Both the position numbers and the translations under genes were made by a program. A stretch of DNA of 64,000 nucleotides from Igneacidithiobacillus copahuensis (GTDB lineage: Bacteria; Pseudomonadota; Gammaproteobacteria; Acidithiobacillales; Acidithiobacillaceae), in assembly GCF_018854015.1 (NCBI RefSeq), contig NZ_JAAXYO010000036.1:11031-75030 (forward strand). The letters are read 5' to 3'. Position 1 is the first letter of the stretch. Every line of letters starts with the position of its first letter. The notes below the pieces were generated by a model. That model ran no database searches. It was not told the DNA's origin and saw only the letters and a list, made by a program, of their open reading frames with translations. This document shows, one piece after another, positions 16,706 through 25,233 of the stretch.

Positions 16706-16939
16706 TCAGTGCATAGATTGCGGTGAAGAGCTTCCTGTAGCCAGAAAACAGACCTGTTCCATGCGCCCGGCGCAGCGGGTCAGTTTCCAGATTTGCAAGA
16801 CCCCTCGCTGCTGCAACTCGACCAGGGCCTGTCCCAGACGTTCCGGACCGGCCCGCGCAAGATGTTGCAGCAATTGTTCGAGACGACAACCCGGATGCCG
16901 GGCAACAAAGTGCAATGCATGATGAGCAATCTCTGTCAT
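16706..16939 (-). CDS. FeoC-like small winged-helix protein
   Basis: This 77-residue protein reads as a winged-helix domain: RLEQLLQHLARAGPERLGQALVELQQRGVLQIWKLTR. Two cysteines follow in the wing region (CAGRMEQVC). Size and layout resemble FeoC, the small protein of ferrous-iron uptake operons. The typical four-Cys cluster is missing. ATG 16939 overlaps the stop of the upstream porin by one base, showing coupling. In A. ferrooxidans an iron-regulated feoPABC operon has a porin gene (feoP) first and feoC last. Here the pair stands without feoA and feoB. A simple transcription regulator is the main alternative. Confidence 0.5.
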   Translation of the reverse strand: MTEIAHHALHFVARHPGCRLEQLLQHLARAGPERLGQALVELQQRGVLQIWKLTRCAGRMEQVCFLATGSSSPQSMH

Positions 16940-18177
16940 CAGAAAAACTCCAGGTGCAAACGCAGTAACCCGACCGTAGCGTTACGGTACACCCCATTGG
17001 GACGGGTAATGTATTGCAGATCGGGCTGCAGGCTCAGATAGTCATTCAATTTAGCGACATAGGTGATTTCGTAACTGGTTTCGGCGGGATAAATGGCTGC
17101 TGGTAGTTCCTCATCTTCATATCCCGCCGCCACCATGCCCGGACGCAGGGCTGCCCGCGCCATGCCAAAGGAGAGGGCGTCATCCGGCCGGGCGGCAAGA
17201 AAATGACTGAGCCGCGCCCCTACCCCCAGATACCAGGGAACCAGATTCTCCTGCCCAAAGGCCTTGCCCCACTGGATAAAGGGCGCCAGCTCCGCGTCGG
17301 CAAGCTGCGAGTGCGCCTCGACAATGCCGTAGATGCCATTCGTTGTCGGACTGAGGTCGAAGTCGGGGGCACGTGGCTGATCGTAGTGCCAGGCGCCAAC
17401 TTTAAAGACATACTTGCCATATTCATCCGTATCATCATCCGGGTCTTCGCCCTCCTCCCGCCCCCAGTGCAAAGCCCCCTCCCAGATCGCCAGATAACCG
17501 CGGTCAAAGACACCGCGATACGGATGAACGGCATCTCCCTGAAACACGCCTGCCTTGCTGCTCCAGTTCGCCCCATGGGTATTGACGATGAAACCCAGCC
17601 CGGAATAGGGATAGGTCGGCAGCGCCGGTACATTGCCCGAAAGGCTGGGGTCGAGACCAAAGGAGCCATTCAAGAGTTGCAGCGCATTGCTGGCCACGTC
17701 GAAATAGAGATTGAAATCGGTGTAGCCGACCCGAGTAGCCAGCCAGTCTGTCCATTGCTGCCGGTAGTTGGCCTCGTAGAGCCGCACGGCAGAAGGTGCA
17801 TAGATATTGCTCGCAGTCTGCAGATCGCCGCTGTAGGCCGTGTCTTCGGCCGAGCTGTAGATGCCGAACACGGAGGTGGTGAAGAGCCCGCCGCGCCAGG
17901 CGCCAGCCTTGCCGCTGTCCCATTGCAGCCCCAACTGGCCCGCCGTGGTGTTGGCCGTGCCCTGACGAATCCCTCCCGCTAGATTGGCGAAGAGCTCTGT
18001 ATCTATATGCGCCGACCAGGAGAAACCCTGGCCGATATGCTGGAACTCGGTCAGATAACGGGGCGCCAGACCATTTTGATTCGGGATCGGCGATTCGGCC
18101 GCAGGCCCCGGCAATCCCGCCGCAACACTTGCGCCACTCCACAGAAGCATCAGAAAAGAAAGTGACTTGCACTTCAT
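16939..18177 (-). CDS. OprB-like outer membrane porin (FeoP-like by context)
   Basis: The 412-residue protein has a Sec signal (MKCKSLSFLMLLWSGASVAAG) and a beta-barrel pattern of alternating aromatic and polar residues. It carries OprB-type motifs such as GGLFTTSVFGIYS, LYEANYRQQWTDWLATRVGYTD and ALRPGMVAAG, and ends on the barrel-closing LRLHLEFF. OprB proteins are usually carbohydrate-selective. This one is coupled to a FeoC-like gene and preceded by a Fur-box-like site, so a role in ferrous-iron entry, as proposed for FeoP in A. ferrooxidans, is more likely than sugar uptake. Substrate remains an inference. Confidence 0.78.
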   Translation of the reverse strand: MKCKSLSFLMLLWSGASVAAGLPGPAAESPIPNQNGLAPRYLTEFQHIGQGFSWSAHIDTELFANLAGGIRQGTANTTAGQLGLQWDSGKAGAWRGGLFTTSVFGIYSSAEDTAYSGDLQTASNIYAPSAVRLYEANYRQQWTDWLATRVGYTDFNLYFDVASNALQLLNGSFGLDPSLSGNVPALPTYPYSGLGFIVNTHGANWSSKAGVFQGDAVHPYRGVFDRGYLAIWEGALHWGREEGEDPDDDTDEYGKYVFKVGAWHYDQPRAPDFDLSPTTNGIYGIVEAHSQLADAELAPFIQWGKAFGQENLVPWYLGVGARLSHFLAARPDDALSFGMARAALRPGMVAAGYEDEELPAAIYPAETSYEITYVAKLNDYLSLQPDLQYITRPNGVYRNATVGLLRLHLEFF

Positions 18178-18233
18178 GATACGCTCAGATCAGGAAAGAC
18201 GGCGCTACTATGCCCCAGCCTCTTCTCTCAGTC

Positions 18234-18252
18234 AATAACGATTCTCATTTGC
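18234..18252 (-). promoter_or_regulatory. Fur-box-like site upstream of the porin
   Basis: On the minus strand GCAAATGAGAATCGTTATT closely follows the Fur consensus (GATAATGATAATCATTATC), with the core ATGAGAATCGTTAT matching except for two or three bases. It lies about 60 bp before the porin start and about 110 bp before the divergent nadD start, so iron control of the porin is the simple reading. Confidence 0.55.
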
Positions 18253-18362
18253 ATATATTGTCATGGCTTCGGTTTTTCCCCACAGCTCGGCACTCCGGGG
18301 ACACAAGTCGCCAAGCCATGAAACTGCTTTCTTCCCGCAGATTCATCCTCTACACTGAATCC

Positions 18363-19007
18363 ATGCAGAAAAAACGGCTGATTCTGGGTGGCACCTTCGA
18401 TCCCATTCATTACGGGCATCTGCGAGCGCTGGAAGAGGTACGCGAGGCGCTGGGCATGGCGGAGGCGACACTGGTTCCTGCCGGGCATCCGCCGCACCGG
18501 CAGAGCCCCTGGGCGCCCGCGGAGCACCGTTTGGCAATGACCCGCATTGCCGCGCAGCAGGCTCCAGGCTTGGGGGTGCTGGCTTACGAGGTCGAAAAAA
18601 GCAGTCGTTCCTACACCGTCGATACCCTGCGCCACCTCCGCGCCGACGATTCCGATGGCTTTCTGGCAATGGTGATCGGAATGGATGCCTTTCTGCGCTT
18701 CGATACCTGGAAAGACTGGCAGGAAATCCTTGATCTGGCCCATCTGGTGGTCATCGGCCGGCCCGGCTGGCCGATGGCGGAACTGCCCGAGGCCCTGCGC
18801 CAGGTGCTCTATGAGCGGCGGGTAGAGGATCTGGCCGCACTGCACGGGCATTCTCGCGGCAAGATCGCCTTTCACACGGTCACCGCCCTGGAAATCTCCG
18901 CAACCCAGATCCGCAGCCTTCTTGCCGCCGGGCGCAGTGCGCGCTTTCTGTTACCCGACGCGGTCTTGGATTATATTGCCCGGCAACGGCTTTACCACGA
19001 AACGTAA
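18363..19007 (+). CDS. nadD: Nicotinate-nucleotide adenylyltransferase
   Basis: The 214-residue enzyme transfers AMP from ATP to nicotinate mononucleotide in NAD synthesis. The nucleotidyltransferase motif GGTFDPIHYGHL (about residues 9-20) and the C-terminal ISATQIRSLL motif are both present. Start ATG 18363 is chosen because homology begins there; the frame extends upstream with no homology. nadD-rsfS-rlmH is a conserved trio in proteobacteria and the next genes follow closely. Confidence 0.95.
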   Translation: MQKKRLILGGTFDPIHYGHLRALEEVREALGMAEATLVPAGHPPHRQSPWAPAEHRLAMTRIAAQQAPGLGVLAYEVEKSSRSYTVDTLRHLRADDSDGFLAMVIGMDAFLRFDTWKDWQEILDLAHLVVIGRPGWPMAELPEALRQVLYERRVEDLAALHGHSRGKIAFHTVTALEISATQIRSLLAAGRSARFLLPDAVLDYIARQRLYHET

Positions 19008-19025
19008 CCTGGAGGAACACCCACC

Positions 19026-19385
19026 TTGCCCATCACGCCCGAAATGCTACGCGATCTGAGTATCGCCGCCCTCGATGAACACAAGGCCATCGACATCCAA
19101 AGCATCGACGTTCGTCAACAAACCGACATTACCGATTACCTGATCGTTGCCTCTGGCAATTCCGACCGCCAGCTACGCGCCCTTGCCGACGCCGTGATCG
19201 ACAAGGTGCGTGGCGAGGGGGTGCGGCCTCTCGGCAAGGAAGGGGCGTCCGGCAGCGACTGGATGCTGGTGGATCTGGGCGATGTGGTAGTCCACCTGAT
19301 GCGACCGGAAACCCGCGATTTCTATCAGATCGAGCGGCTCTGGGGCGAGCTGCCCAAGGTGCGTAGCCAGGGTAACGAGGGCTAG
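19026..19385 (+). CDS. rsfS: Ribosomal silencing factor RsfS
   Basis: The 119-residue protein is RsfS (Iojap/YbeB), which binds uL14 on the 50S subunit and blocks subunit joining in poor conditions. Typical motifs are DIQSIDVRQQTDITDYLIVASG, GSDWMLVDLGDVVVHLM and a C-terminal YQIERLWG. It starts with TTG 19026 behind a GGAGGA site; the frame has no better ATG. rlmH begins one base after its stop, so the two are co-translated or tightly coupled. Confidence 0.94.
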   Translation: MPITPEMLRDLSIAALDEHKAIDIQSIDVRQQTDITDYLIVASGNSDRQLRALADAVIDKVRGEGVRPLGKEGASGSDWMLVDLGDVVVHLMRPETRDFYQIERLWGELPKVRSQGNEG

Positions 19386-19386
19386 C

Positions 19387-19869
19387 ATGCGCCTGTTGGT
19401 CCTCGCGCTGGGGACCCGCATGCCAAACTGGGTGGAAGCAGCGGTGGAGGAATACCGCCGCAGGATCCCTGCCCCGGTGCAACTGGAATGGCGCAGCCTG
19501 CCCCTGGCCCAGCGGGGGCGGCAGAACGATCCGGCACGTTGGCGTCGGGAGGAAGGCGAACGTCTTCTCGCCAGCACCCGCAAAGACAGCGAGATCGTGG
19601 CCCTGGAGGTGACCGGGCGGAGCTTGCGCAGTGAAGAGCTGGCGCAGAAAATGGATACTTGGATCAACGATCATCAGGACGTCACCCTGTGGATTGGGGG
19701 CCCGGATGGTATCGACCCGGCGTTGCGGCCGCACTGGCGCTGGTCCCTTTCCGCATTGACTCTGGCGCACCCCGTAGTGCGCGTGGTCCTTGCCGAGCAA
19801 CTGTATCGTGCCTGGAGTATCCGTGTGGGCCTGCCCTATCATCGTGGCGGAGAGGAGAATGGATGGTGA
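19387..19869 (+). CDS. rlmH: 23S rRNA (pseudouridine-1915-N3)-methyltransferase RlmH
   Basis: The 160-residue SPOUT methyltransferase modifies pseudouridine 1915 in helix 69 of 23S rRNA. Family motifs: LALGTRMPNWVEAAVEEYRRR at the N-terminus, ALEVTGRSLRSEELAQ, the SAM-knot segment LWIGGPDGIDP, and the C-terminal LAEQLYRAWSIRVGLPYHRG. It overlaps the next gene's ATG (19863). Confidence 0.94.
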   Translation: MRLLVLALGTRMPNWVEAAVEEYRRRIPAPVQLEWRSLPLAQRGRQNDPARWRREEGERLLASTRKDSEIVALEVTGRSLRSEELAQKMDTWINDHQDVTLWIGGPDGIDPALRPHWRWSLSALTLAHPVVRVVLAEQLYRAWSIRVGLPYHRGGEENGW

Positions 19870-20297
19870 AGTGTTATCAACGAGTCTTGCCCCGACTGGG
19901 GGTGGTCGCAGCCCTGGCTTTGGGATTGAGTGCCTGCGCGCAGATGGTCGTACCCACACCGCAAGAGAGCAGTAGCAATGCCATTGCCGTACAAGCGGCG
20001 CGCATCCATATCTTTTCGCTGTCCCCGCAGGTGCAGGCGCGGCAACTGGAGCCCGCGCGCCAAGCCCTCGCCGCAGCACAGGCCGCGCAGCAGCGGGGGG
20101 ACTATCTTTACGCCGATCGCGAAACCGAATTGGCCCGCCTTCGCCTCGATAACATTCAGCAGCGTCTCGATCAGAGCCCGGCGACGGACAGCAACCAGGA
20201 GATCAAAGGACAGATTCGCGAGCTGCAAGGGAGAATCGCCAGTCTGCAGGAAAAAATTGCCGCTACCCGTCAGCAGCTTCAGGAGACGAACCCATGA
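19863..20297 (+). CDS. DUF4398-type lipoprotein
   Basis: A 144-residue lipoprotein: signal peptide ending LALGLSAC with Cys25, followed by helical segments (ARQALAAAQAAQQRGDYLYADRE) and a Gln-rich coiled coil (IRELQGRIASLQEKIAATRQQL). This matches the DUF4398 layout, commonly found paired with OmpA-like proteins in the outer membrane. It starts within the rlmH stop and overlaps the next OmpA-like gene by four bases, so the three are in one unit. The function of the pair is unknown; a peptidoglycan-tethering role is plausible. Confidence 0.75.
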   Translation: MVKCYQRVLPRLGVVAALALGLSACAQMVVPTPQESSSNAIAVQAARIHIFSLSPQVQARQLEPARQALAAAQAAQQRGDYLYADRETELARLRLDNIQQRLDQSPATDSNQEIKGQIRELQGRIASLQEKIAATRQQLQETNP

Positions 20298-21187
20298 TTC
20301 GCCGTAGCCTGCTCGCCAGCACCTTACTTCTACTGCCTGCCCTCGCCTGGGCCGATGCTACTACCACAGCCGCCCTGCAACGGGCCTATGGACAGTTCCA
20401 AAACCTGCAGAAATCCACACATCTCACCCCGCAGCAATCCGCCAGTCTGCAGCGAGATCTGCAGCAGATGACCGCCGATCAGGTCAATCCGCCTCTCTTT
20501 GCCGTCGACCGGGCCATCTTTGAGGCCCGCCTGCAGGGACTGCGGGAAGCCCAGGCGGCCGCAAACGGTGGCCAGGAGAAGGAGCGTCTGAGCCGGGAAC
20601 TGGCCAGCCTCAATCAGAAATATCAGGCCTTGCAGGCAGAATACGCGCAGCTGCGCCAGCAGTTGGCGACGCAGACCATGCAGGGTGCCCGCAGCGCCCG
20701 CCTGAAGCAGGAAATCCAGCAGCAAAAGGAAATACTGCAGCAGGAAGAACAGAGTCTGGCGACGATGCAACCGAGTTCTGCGCCGAGTACGAGTAGCTCG
20801 ACGAGCGTCAGCCCCACGGTTGCGGCGCCTGCCGCCGCTCCGGCCCCGTTGCAGGCCCTGGCCGCCTACGGTGACCTGCGGCAGGGAAAATATGGCACGG
20901 AGCTGAACATGCCGGTATCCGCTCTGTTCAGTTCAGACCAGGGACTATCCGCCAACGGCAAGCAGCGTCTGCGTGCTGTTGCTGGGACGCTGAAAGGAAT
21001 CTCGGCAGCACAGATCCTGGTGCGGGTCTCCGGGCAACCGGGAGGCCTCAATCTGGCCACCCAACGCGCCGAGGCCATTCTACAAGGTCTGCGCCAGGCC
21101 GGGATTCCCGATTCCCGACTGGCCCTGGCCTCAGGTGCCGGAGTGGCCAGCGGCATGGCCCAGATCCTCTTGCCGAGCGGCTCCTGA
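20294..21187 (+). CDS. Periplasmic coiled-coil protein with degenerate OmpA-like C-terminus
   Basis: The 297-residue protein has a Sec signal (cut near LAWA-D), a long coiled coil (about residues 60-165, rich in Gln, Glu and Leu), a Ser/Thr/Pro/Ala linker and a C-terminal domain that resembles OmpA (LFSSDQGLSANGKQRLRAVAGTL, LNLATQRAEAILQGLRQAGI). The standard N-x2-L-S-x2-R-A pattern is present in modified form. It overlaps the DUF4398 lipoprotein gene by four bases. The pair probably forms an envelope complex. Confidence 0.7.
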   Translation: MIRRSLLASTLLLLPALAWADATTTAALQRAYGQFQNLQKSTHLTPQQSASLQRDLQQMTADQVNPPLFAVDRAIFEARLQGLREAQAAANGGQEKERLSRELASLNQKYQALQAEYAQLRQQLATQTMQGARSARLKQEIQQQKEILQQEEQSLATMQPSSAPSTSSSTSVSPTVAAPAAAPAPLQALAAYGDLRQGKYGTELNMPVSALFSSDQGLSANGKQRLRAVAGTLKGISAAQILVRVSGQPGGLNLATQRAEAILQGLRQAGIPDSRLALASGAGVASGMAQILLPSGS

Positions 21188-21191
21188 GCGC

Positions 21192-21782
21192 ATGCCGCAA
21201 TTGATCCTCGCGTCGGCTTCGCCGCGCCGACGCGAACTGCTCGCGCAGTTGGGCTACACGCCGGAACTCCGGCCGACAAGCATCGACGAGTCCCGGCGTA
21301 ACGGCGAGCCGCCGGCGCAGCTCGTTCGACGTCTGGCGCGGGAAAAGGCCCGCGCTGCCGTACGCAGCGATGAAAATGCCCTGGTACTCGGGGCTGACAC
21401 CCTGGTCTGCCTGGGGGACCGGGTATTCGGCAAGCCCGCGGATGCTGCCGAGGCCCAACAAAACTATGCGCTCCTCGGCGGGCGCTGGCATCAGGTGCTT
21501 ACCGCCGTAGCTATCACCGACGGCCAGCGCGTATGGCAGACCCTGTCACGCAATGCCGTCTTCCTGCGGCCGATCTCGCCGGCCGAGGCACACGCCTACT
21601 GGGTCAGTGGCGAGCCCCAAGACAAAGCCGGCGGCTACGCCATCCAGGGCCTGGGAGCGGTCTTCGTGCGCAGTCTGCGCGGTTCCTATTCGGGAGTGAT
21701 GGGCCTCCCACTGGCGGAAACGGCGGCGCTGCTCAGCCAGCTCGGCCTCCCCCCACCCCACTTGCAGGCACGGCATGAGTGA
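21192..21782 (+). CDS. maf: Maf-type nucleotide pyrophosphatase
   Basis: The 196-residue protein is a Maf/YceF-YhdE house-cleaning nucleotide pyrophosphatase that removes non-canonical nucleotides. Motifs: LILASASPRRRELLAQLG at the N-terminus (SxSPRR signature), LVLGADTLV with its catalytic Asp, and KAGGYAIQGLGAVFV. The ATG at 21192 is chosen because the SASPRR motif starts a few residues later. It overlaps the rng start. Confidence 0.94.
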   Translation: MPQLILASASPRRRELLAQLGYTPELRPTSIDESRRNGEPPAQLVRRLAREKARAAVRSDENALVLGADTLVCLGDRVFGKPADAAEAQQNYALLGGRWHQVLTAVAITDGQRVWQTLSRNAVFLRPISPAEAHAYWVSGEPQDKAGGYAIQGLGAVFVRSLRGSYSGVMGLPLAETAALLSQLGLPPPHLQARHE

Positions 21783-23280
21783 AGAATTACTGATCAACGT
21801 CACCCCACAGGAAATTCGTGTTGCCCTGGTCGACAACGGCGTGCTGCAGGAACTGCAGGTAGAACGCAGCGGCCATCGCGGTCTGGTGGGGAACATCTAC
21901 AAGGGCATCGTGCGGCGGGTGCTGCCCGGCATGCAGGCGGCGTTCATCGATGTCGGCCTGGAACGCACCGCCTTTTTACACGCTGCCGATATCCAGGGAG
22001 CAGAAAGCGAGGAGGAACTGCAACAGGAAGGGGAGACGGATATCGAAACGCGAAACATCCATGCCCATGATTTGCGCAGCGTTTCGACCCTCCTGCATGA
22101 GGGGCAGGAAATCCTCGTGCAGGTAATCAAGGATCCCCTCGGCAGCAAGGGTGCGCGTCTATCGACCCGCATAACCCTGCCTGGGCGCTATCTGGTGTAC
22201 ATGCCCTACTCACCGCGCATTGGTGTCTCGAGCCGCATCGAGTCACCGGAGGAGCGGAGTCGTCTGAAGGAGTTGCTGAAGTCCCTGCTGCCGGAAGAGG
22301 AGGCCGGAGGTTTTATCATCCGCACCCTCGCCGAGGGCGTGGGTGCCGAAGATTTTGAGAGCGATCTCAAATTCTTGCAGCGACTCTGGCAAAACGTCCG
22401 CGAGGATCTCGGTCAGAGTCGGGCACCGCAGCTCATCCACGCCGACCTCAACCTCGCCCTGCGCGTCATGCGCGACGTCATGTCCGACAACATCCAGCGG
22501 GTACGCATCGATAGCCGCGAGGCCTATGAAGCGGCGCGACAATTTTGCCGGGAAGTCATCCCCGAGGTTACCGATCGTATCGAGCATTACGCTGGCGAGC
22601 GGCCCATCTTTGACCTCTATAATGTCGAGGATGAGATCGAACACGCCCTGGAAAGTCGCGTGACCCTGAAGTCCGGTGCCTATCTGATCATCGATCAGAC
22701 CGAGGCACTGACCACCGTCGACGTAAATACCGGCGCTTTTGTCGGTCGGCGCAATCAGGAAGAAACCATTCTCAAGACCAACCTGGAGGCCGCGGCCGCC
22801 ATTGCCCGCCAACTGCGGCTGCGCAATATCGGTGGTATGGTGATCATCGATTTCATCGATATGGACAATGAGGAGCACAAGCGCCGCGTCCATCGCACCC
22901 TGGAAAAGGCCCTGCAGGCTGACCGCACGCGCTGCACCATTACCCAGATTTCTGCCTTGGGACTGGTGGAGATGACGCGCAAACGGACCCGCGAGAGCCT
23001 GCGGCAGATCCTCTGTGAGCCCTGTCCCTACTGCCAGGGACGTGGTTTCCTCAAGACTGCCGAAACGCTCTGCTACGAAATTCTGCGCGAGATCGTACGC
23101 GAGACCCGTGCCTATCCCGCCGAGCGCTTCATCGTCCTGGCCTCACCGCAGGTGGTCGATAAACTGCTAGACGAAGAGAGCACCAGCCTCGCCGCCCTGG
23201 AGGAGTTCATCGGCCGGCCGATCAAGGTCCAGGCCGAGAGCACCTACACCCAGGAACAGTACGACATCGTTTTTCTCTAG
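21775..23280 (+). CDS. rng: Ribonuclease G
   Basis: At 501 residues this is RNase G (CafA) rather than the much longer RNase E. It has an S1 RNA-binding domain (GNIYKGIVRRVLPGMQAAFIDVGLERTAFLH), the catalytic DNase-I-like region with Asp-bearing VDVNTGAFVGRRNQEETILKTN and VIIDFIDMDNEEHKRR, and the Zn-link CEPCPYCQGRG. It matures 16S rRNA 5' ends and turns over some mRNAs. It follows maf with an 8-base overlap. Its stop overlaps the convergent comEA-like stop at a palindromic CTAG. Confidence 0.95.
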   Translation: MSEELLINVTPQEIRVALVDNGVLQELQVERSGHRGLVGNIYKGIVRRVLPGMQAAFIDVGLERTAFLHAADIQGAESEEELQQEGETDIETRNIHAHDLRSVSTLLHEGQEILVQVIKDPLGSKGARLSTRITLPGRYLVYMPYSPRIGVSSRIESPEERSRLKELLKSLLPEEEAGGFIIRTLAEGVGAEDFESDLKFLQRLWQNVREDLGQSRAPQLIHADLNLALRVMRDVMSDNIQRVRIDSREAYEAARQFCREVIPEVTDRIEHYAGERPIFDLYNVEDEIEHALESRVTLKSGAYLIIDQTEALTTVDVNTGAFVGRRNQEETILKTNLEAAAAIARQLRLRNIGGMVIIDFIDMDNEEHKRRVHRTLEKALQADRTRCTITQISALGLVEMTRKRTRESLRQILCEPCPYCQGRGFLKTAETLCYEILREIVRETRAYPAERFIVLASPQVVDKLLDEESTSLAALEEFIGRPIKVQAESTYTQEQYDIVFL

Positions 23281-23549
23281 TTGCCGACTTGCAAACGGTA
23301 ACGCAACCGTAGCGCCAGCTTTTCGCCCAGCACTGCCGCAACGCCCATGGGACTGACGAAAGGGCCATGCTCCGCGCGGTATTGGAGCAGGGCCTCGGCG
23401 CGCTTCTTGCCCACGCCCTTGAGGCAGCGGAAGCCATCGAAATCCGCCGTGTTGATGTTGATCTGCTCTGGGCAGTCCAGTTTTTCCCGCGCCTCGGCAG
23501 AACCGAGGAAGCACAGGCTCAAGAGCAGAAAGACGAAGGGCGAGCGCAT
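23277..23549 (-). CDS. ComEA-like helix-hairpin-helix protein, secreted
   Basis: The 90-residue protein has a signal peptide (MRSPFVFLLLSLCFLGSAEA) and one helix-hairpin-helix motif (ININTADFDGFRCLKGVGKKRAEALLQYR), which binds DNA non-specifically. ComEA-type proteins act as periplasmic DNA receptors in natural transformation. It is a single-domain short version, so a general DNA-binding role is possible. Its stop codon shares CTAG with the convergent rng stop. The HIT gene lies 7 bp upstream. Confidence 0.85.
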   Translation of the reverse strand: MRSPFVFLLLSLCFLGSAEAREKLDCPEQININTADFDGFRCLKGVGKKRAEALLQYRAEHGPFVSPMGVAAVLGEKLALRLRYRLQVGN

Positions 23550-23556
23550 GCCGAAC

Positions 23557-23946
23557 TCAGAGAGCGGCGCGGATCTTGGCCCCCATGGCGGTACGCTCTT
23601 CCGCGCTGCTCTCGCGCGCGAGGGCAAAGTTGAGATCGCTGATGGCGGTCATCGGGATCAGGTGCACATGCGTATGCGGCACCTCCAGACCAGCCACCAT
23701 CACCCCCACGCGCAGACAGCCGGTAGCCTGTTCCAGGGCCGGCACAATCCGCTTGGCAAACGGCAAAAGACCGGCCAGGGTGGCGTCGTCCAGAGTGAAG
23801 ATATAGTCGTGCTCGATCTTGGGAATCACCAAGGTATGGCCGGGACGGATCGGACGAATATCGAGAAAGGCCAGGTACTGATCGTCTTCGAAGATTTTTT
23901 CGGCGGGAATCTCGCCACGGATGATCTTGGTAAACAAGGTGGTCAT
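23557..23946 (-). CDS. HIT-family nucleotide-binding hydrolase (HinT-like)
   Basis: A 129-residue histidine-triad protein that hydrolyses adenosine phosphoramidates. The triad HTHVHLIP is present near residue 90, as are ALDIRPIRPGHTLVIPK and the N-terminal IIRGEIPAEKIFED. The start at 23946 has a GGAG ribosome site (GGAGGGCTCC region). It lies between hemL and the ComEA-like gene, all on minus. Confidence 0.93.
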   Translation of the reverse strand: MTTLFTKIIRGEIPAEKIFEDDQYLAFLDIRPIRPGHTLVIPKIEHDYIFTLDDATLAGLLPFAKRIVPALEQATGCLRVGVMVAGLEVPHTHVHLIPMTAISDLNFALARESSAEERTAMGAKIRAAL

Positions 23947-23955
23947 GGAGGGCTC

Positions 23956-25233
23956 CTATAGTTGCTGCAGCGCCTTGCGTGCGGCGCTGATGGTGGTGTC
24001 GATAATGGCGTCGTCATGCGCGGCGGAGAGAAAACCCGCCTCGTAGGCGCTGGGGGCAAGATAGACGCCTTCCGCCAGGAGGAAGTGGAAGAAACGCCCA
24101 TAGCGCTCCTTGTCAGCACCCATGACATCTTGGAAAGATTGCACTGGCCCTTCCCTAAAGAACAGTCCCAGCATACCCGGTACCTGGGTAATGAAAAGAG
24201 GGACTTCCGCCTCCGCTGCCACGCGTGCCAAGCCACTGCAGAACTTTTCCGTCTGCTGCGCCAGACGCTGGTGGAAACCTGGCTCCTGCAGCAGTTGCAG
24301 GGTACGCAAGCCGGCCGCCATCGCCAGCGGATTGCCAGCCAAGGTCCCGGCCTGATAGACCGGCCCATTGGGCGCCAAGGTCTCCATGATCTTGCGACTG
24401 CCACCCACGGCGCCTACTGGCAAGCCGCCGCCGATGATCTTGCCAAGGGTGGTGATGTCCGGCCGAATGCCGTAGAGCTCCTGCGCGCCACCGGGGGCGA
24501 CGCGGAAGCCCGTCATTACCTCATCCAGAATCAACAGGCTACCATGGGTATCGCAGAGGCTGCGCAGACCCTCCAGGAAACCTGGCAGCGGCGGCACACA
24601 GCCCATGTTGCCAGCAATCGGCTCGACGATGATCGTGGCAATCTGGTCCCCCTGCTCGCGCATCACCGCCGCGACGGCATCGAGGTCGTTGTAGGGCAGG
24701 ACCAGCGTCGCGCGGGTCAACTCTACCGGCACGCCGGCGCTGGAGGGTTGCCCCAGGGTAAGGGCCCCGGATCCCGCCTTCACCAACAGACTGTCGCTGT
24801 GCCCGTGGTAATTGCCCTCGAACTTGATGATCCGTTCCCGTCCGGTATACCCGCGTGCCAGACGAATGGCCGTCATCACCGCCTCGGTGCCGCTGCAGGT
24901 CATGCGCAGCATCTCGATATTGGGCATCAGGGTGCAGACGGTTTCCGCCAGTTCCAGCTCGATCGCCGTCGGTGCCCCGAAACTCAGGCCTTTCTGCATC
25001 TCTGCGGCCACTGCAGCCAGGATTTCCGGGTGCGCGTGACCATGGATCATCGGTCCCCACGAACCGACGTAGTCGATGTAGCGCCGCCCCTCCACGTCCC
25101 AAAGGTAGGCGCCTTCGGCGCGCTCGATGAACAGGGGATCGCCACCCACGCCACGAAAGGCGCGCACGGGCGAATTGACTCCGCCGGGGATGCGGCGTTG
25201 CGAAGCGGAAAAAAGCTCGGCGTTACTGGTCAT
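23956..25233 (-). CDS. hemL: Glutamate-1-semialdehyde 2,1-aminomutase
   Basis: The 425-residue PLP enzyme converts glutamate-1-semialdehyde to 5-aminolevulinate, the second step of the C5 haem pathway. Family motifs: RRIPGGVNSPVRAF, WGPMIHGHAHPEI, EAVMTAIRLARGYTGR, FEGNYHGHSD, LILDEVMTGFRV and the PLP lysine TTLGKIIGGGLPVGAVGG. The ATG at 25233 has GGAGACATC upstream and matches the family start. It follows thiE and overlaps its stop. Confidence 0.96.
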   Translation of the reverse strand: MTSNAELFSASQRRIPGGVNSPVRAFRGVGGDPLFIERAEGAYLWDVEGRRYIDYVGSWGPMIHGHAHPEILAAVAAEMQKGLSFGAPTAIELELAETVCTLMPNIEMLRMTCSGTEAVMTAIRLARGYTGRERIIKFEGNYHGHSDSLLVKAGSGALTLGQPSSAGVPVELTRATLVLPYNDLDAVAAVMREQGDQIATIIVEPIAGNMGCVPPLPGFLEGLRSLCDTHGSLLILDEVMTGFRVAPGGAQELYGIRPDITTLGKIIGGGLPVGAVGGSRKIMETLAPNGPVYQAGTLAGNPLAMAAGLRTLQLLQEPGFHQRLAQQTEKFCSGLARVAAEAEVPLFITQVPGMLGLFFREGPVQSFQDVMGADKERYGRFFHFLLAEGVYLAPSAYEAGFLSAAHDDAIIDTTISAARKALQQL

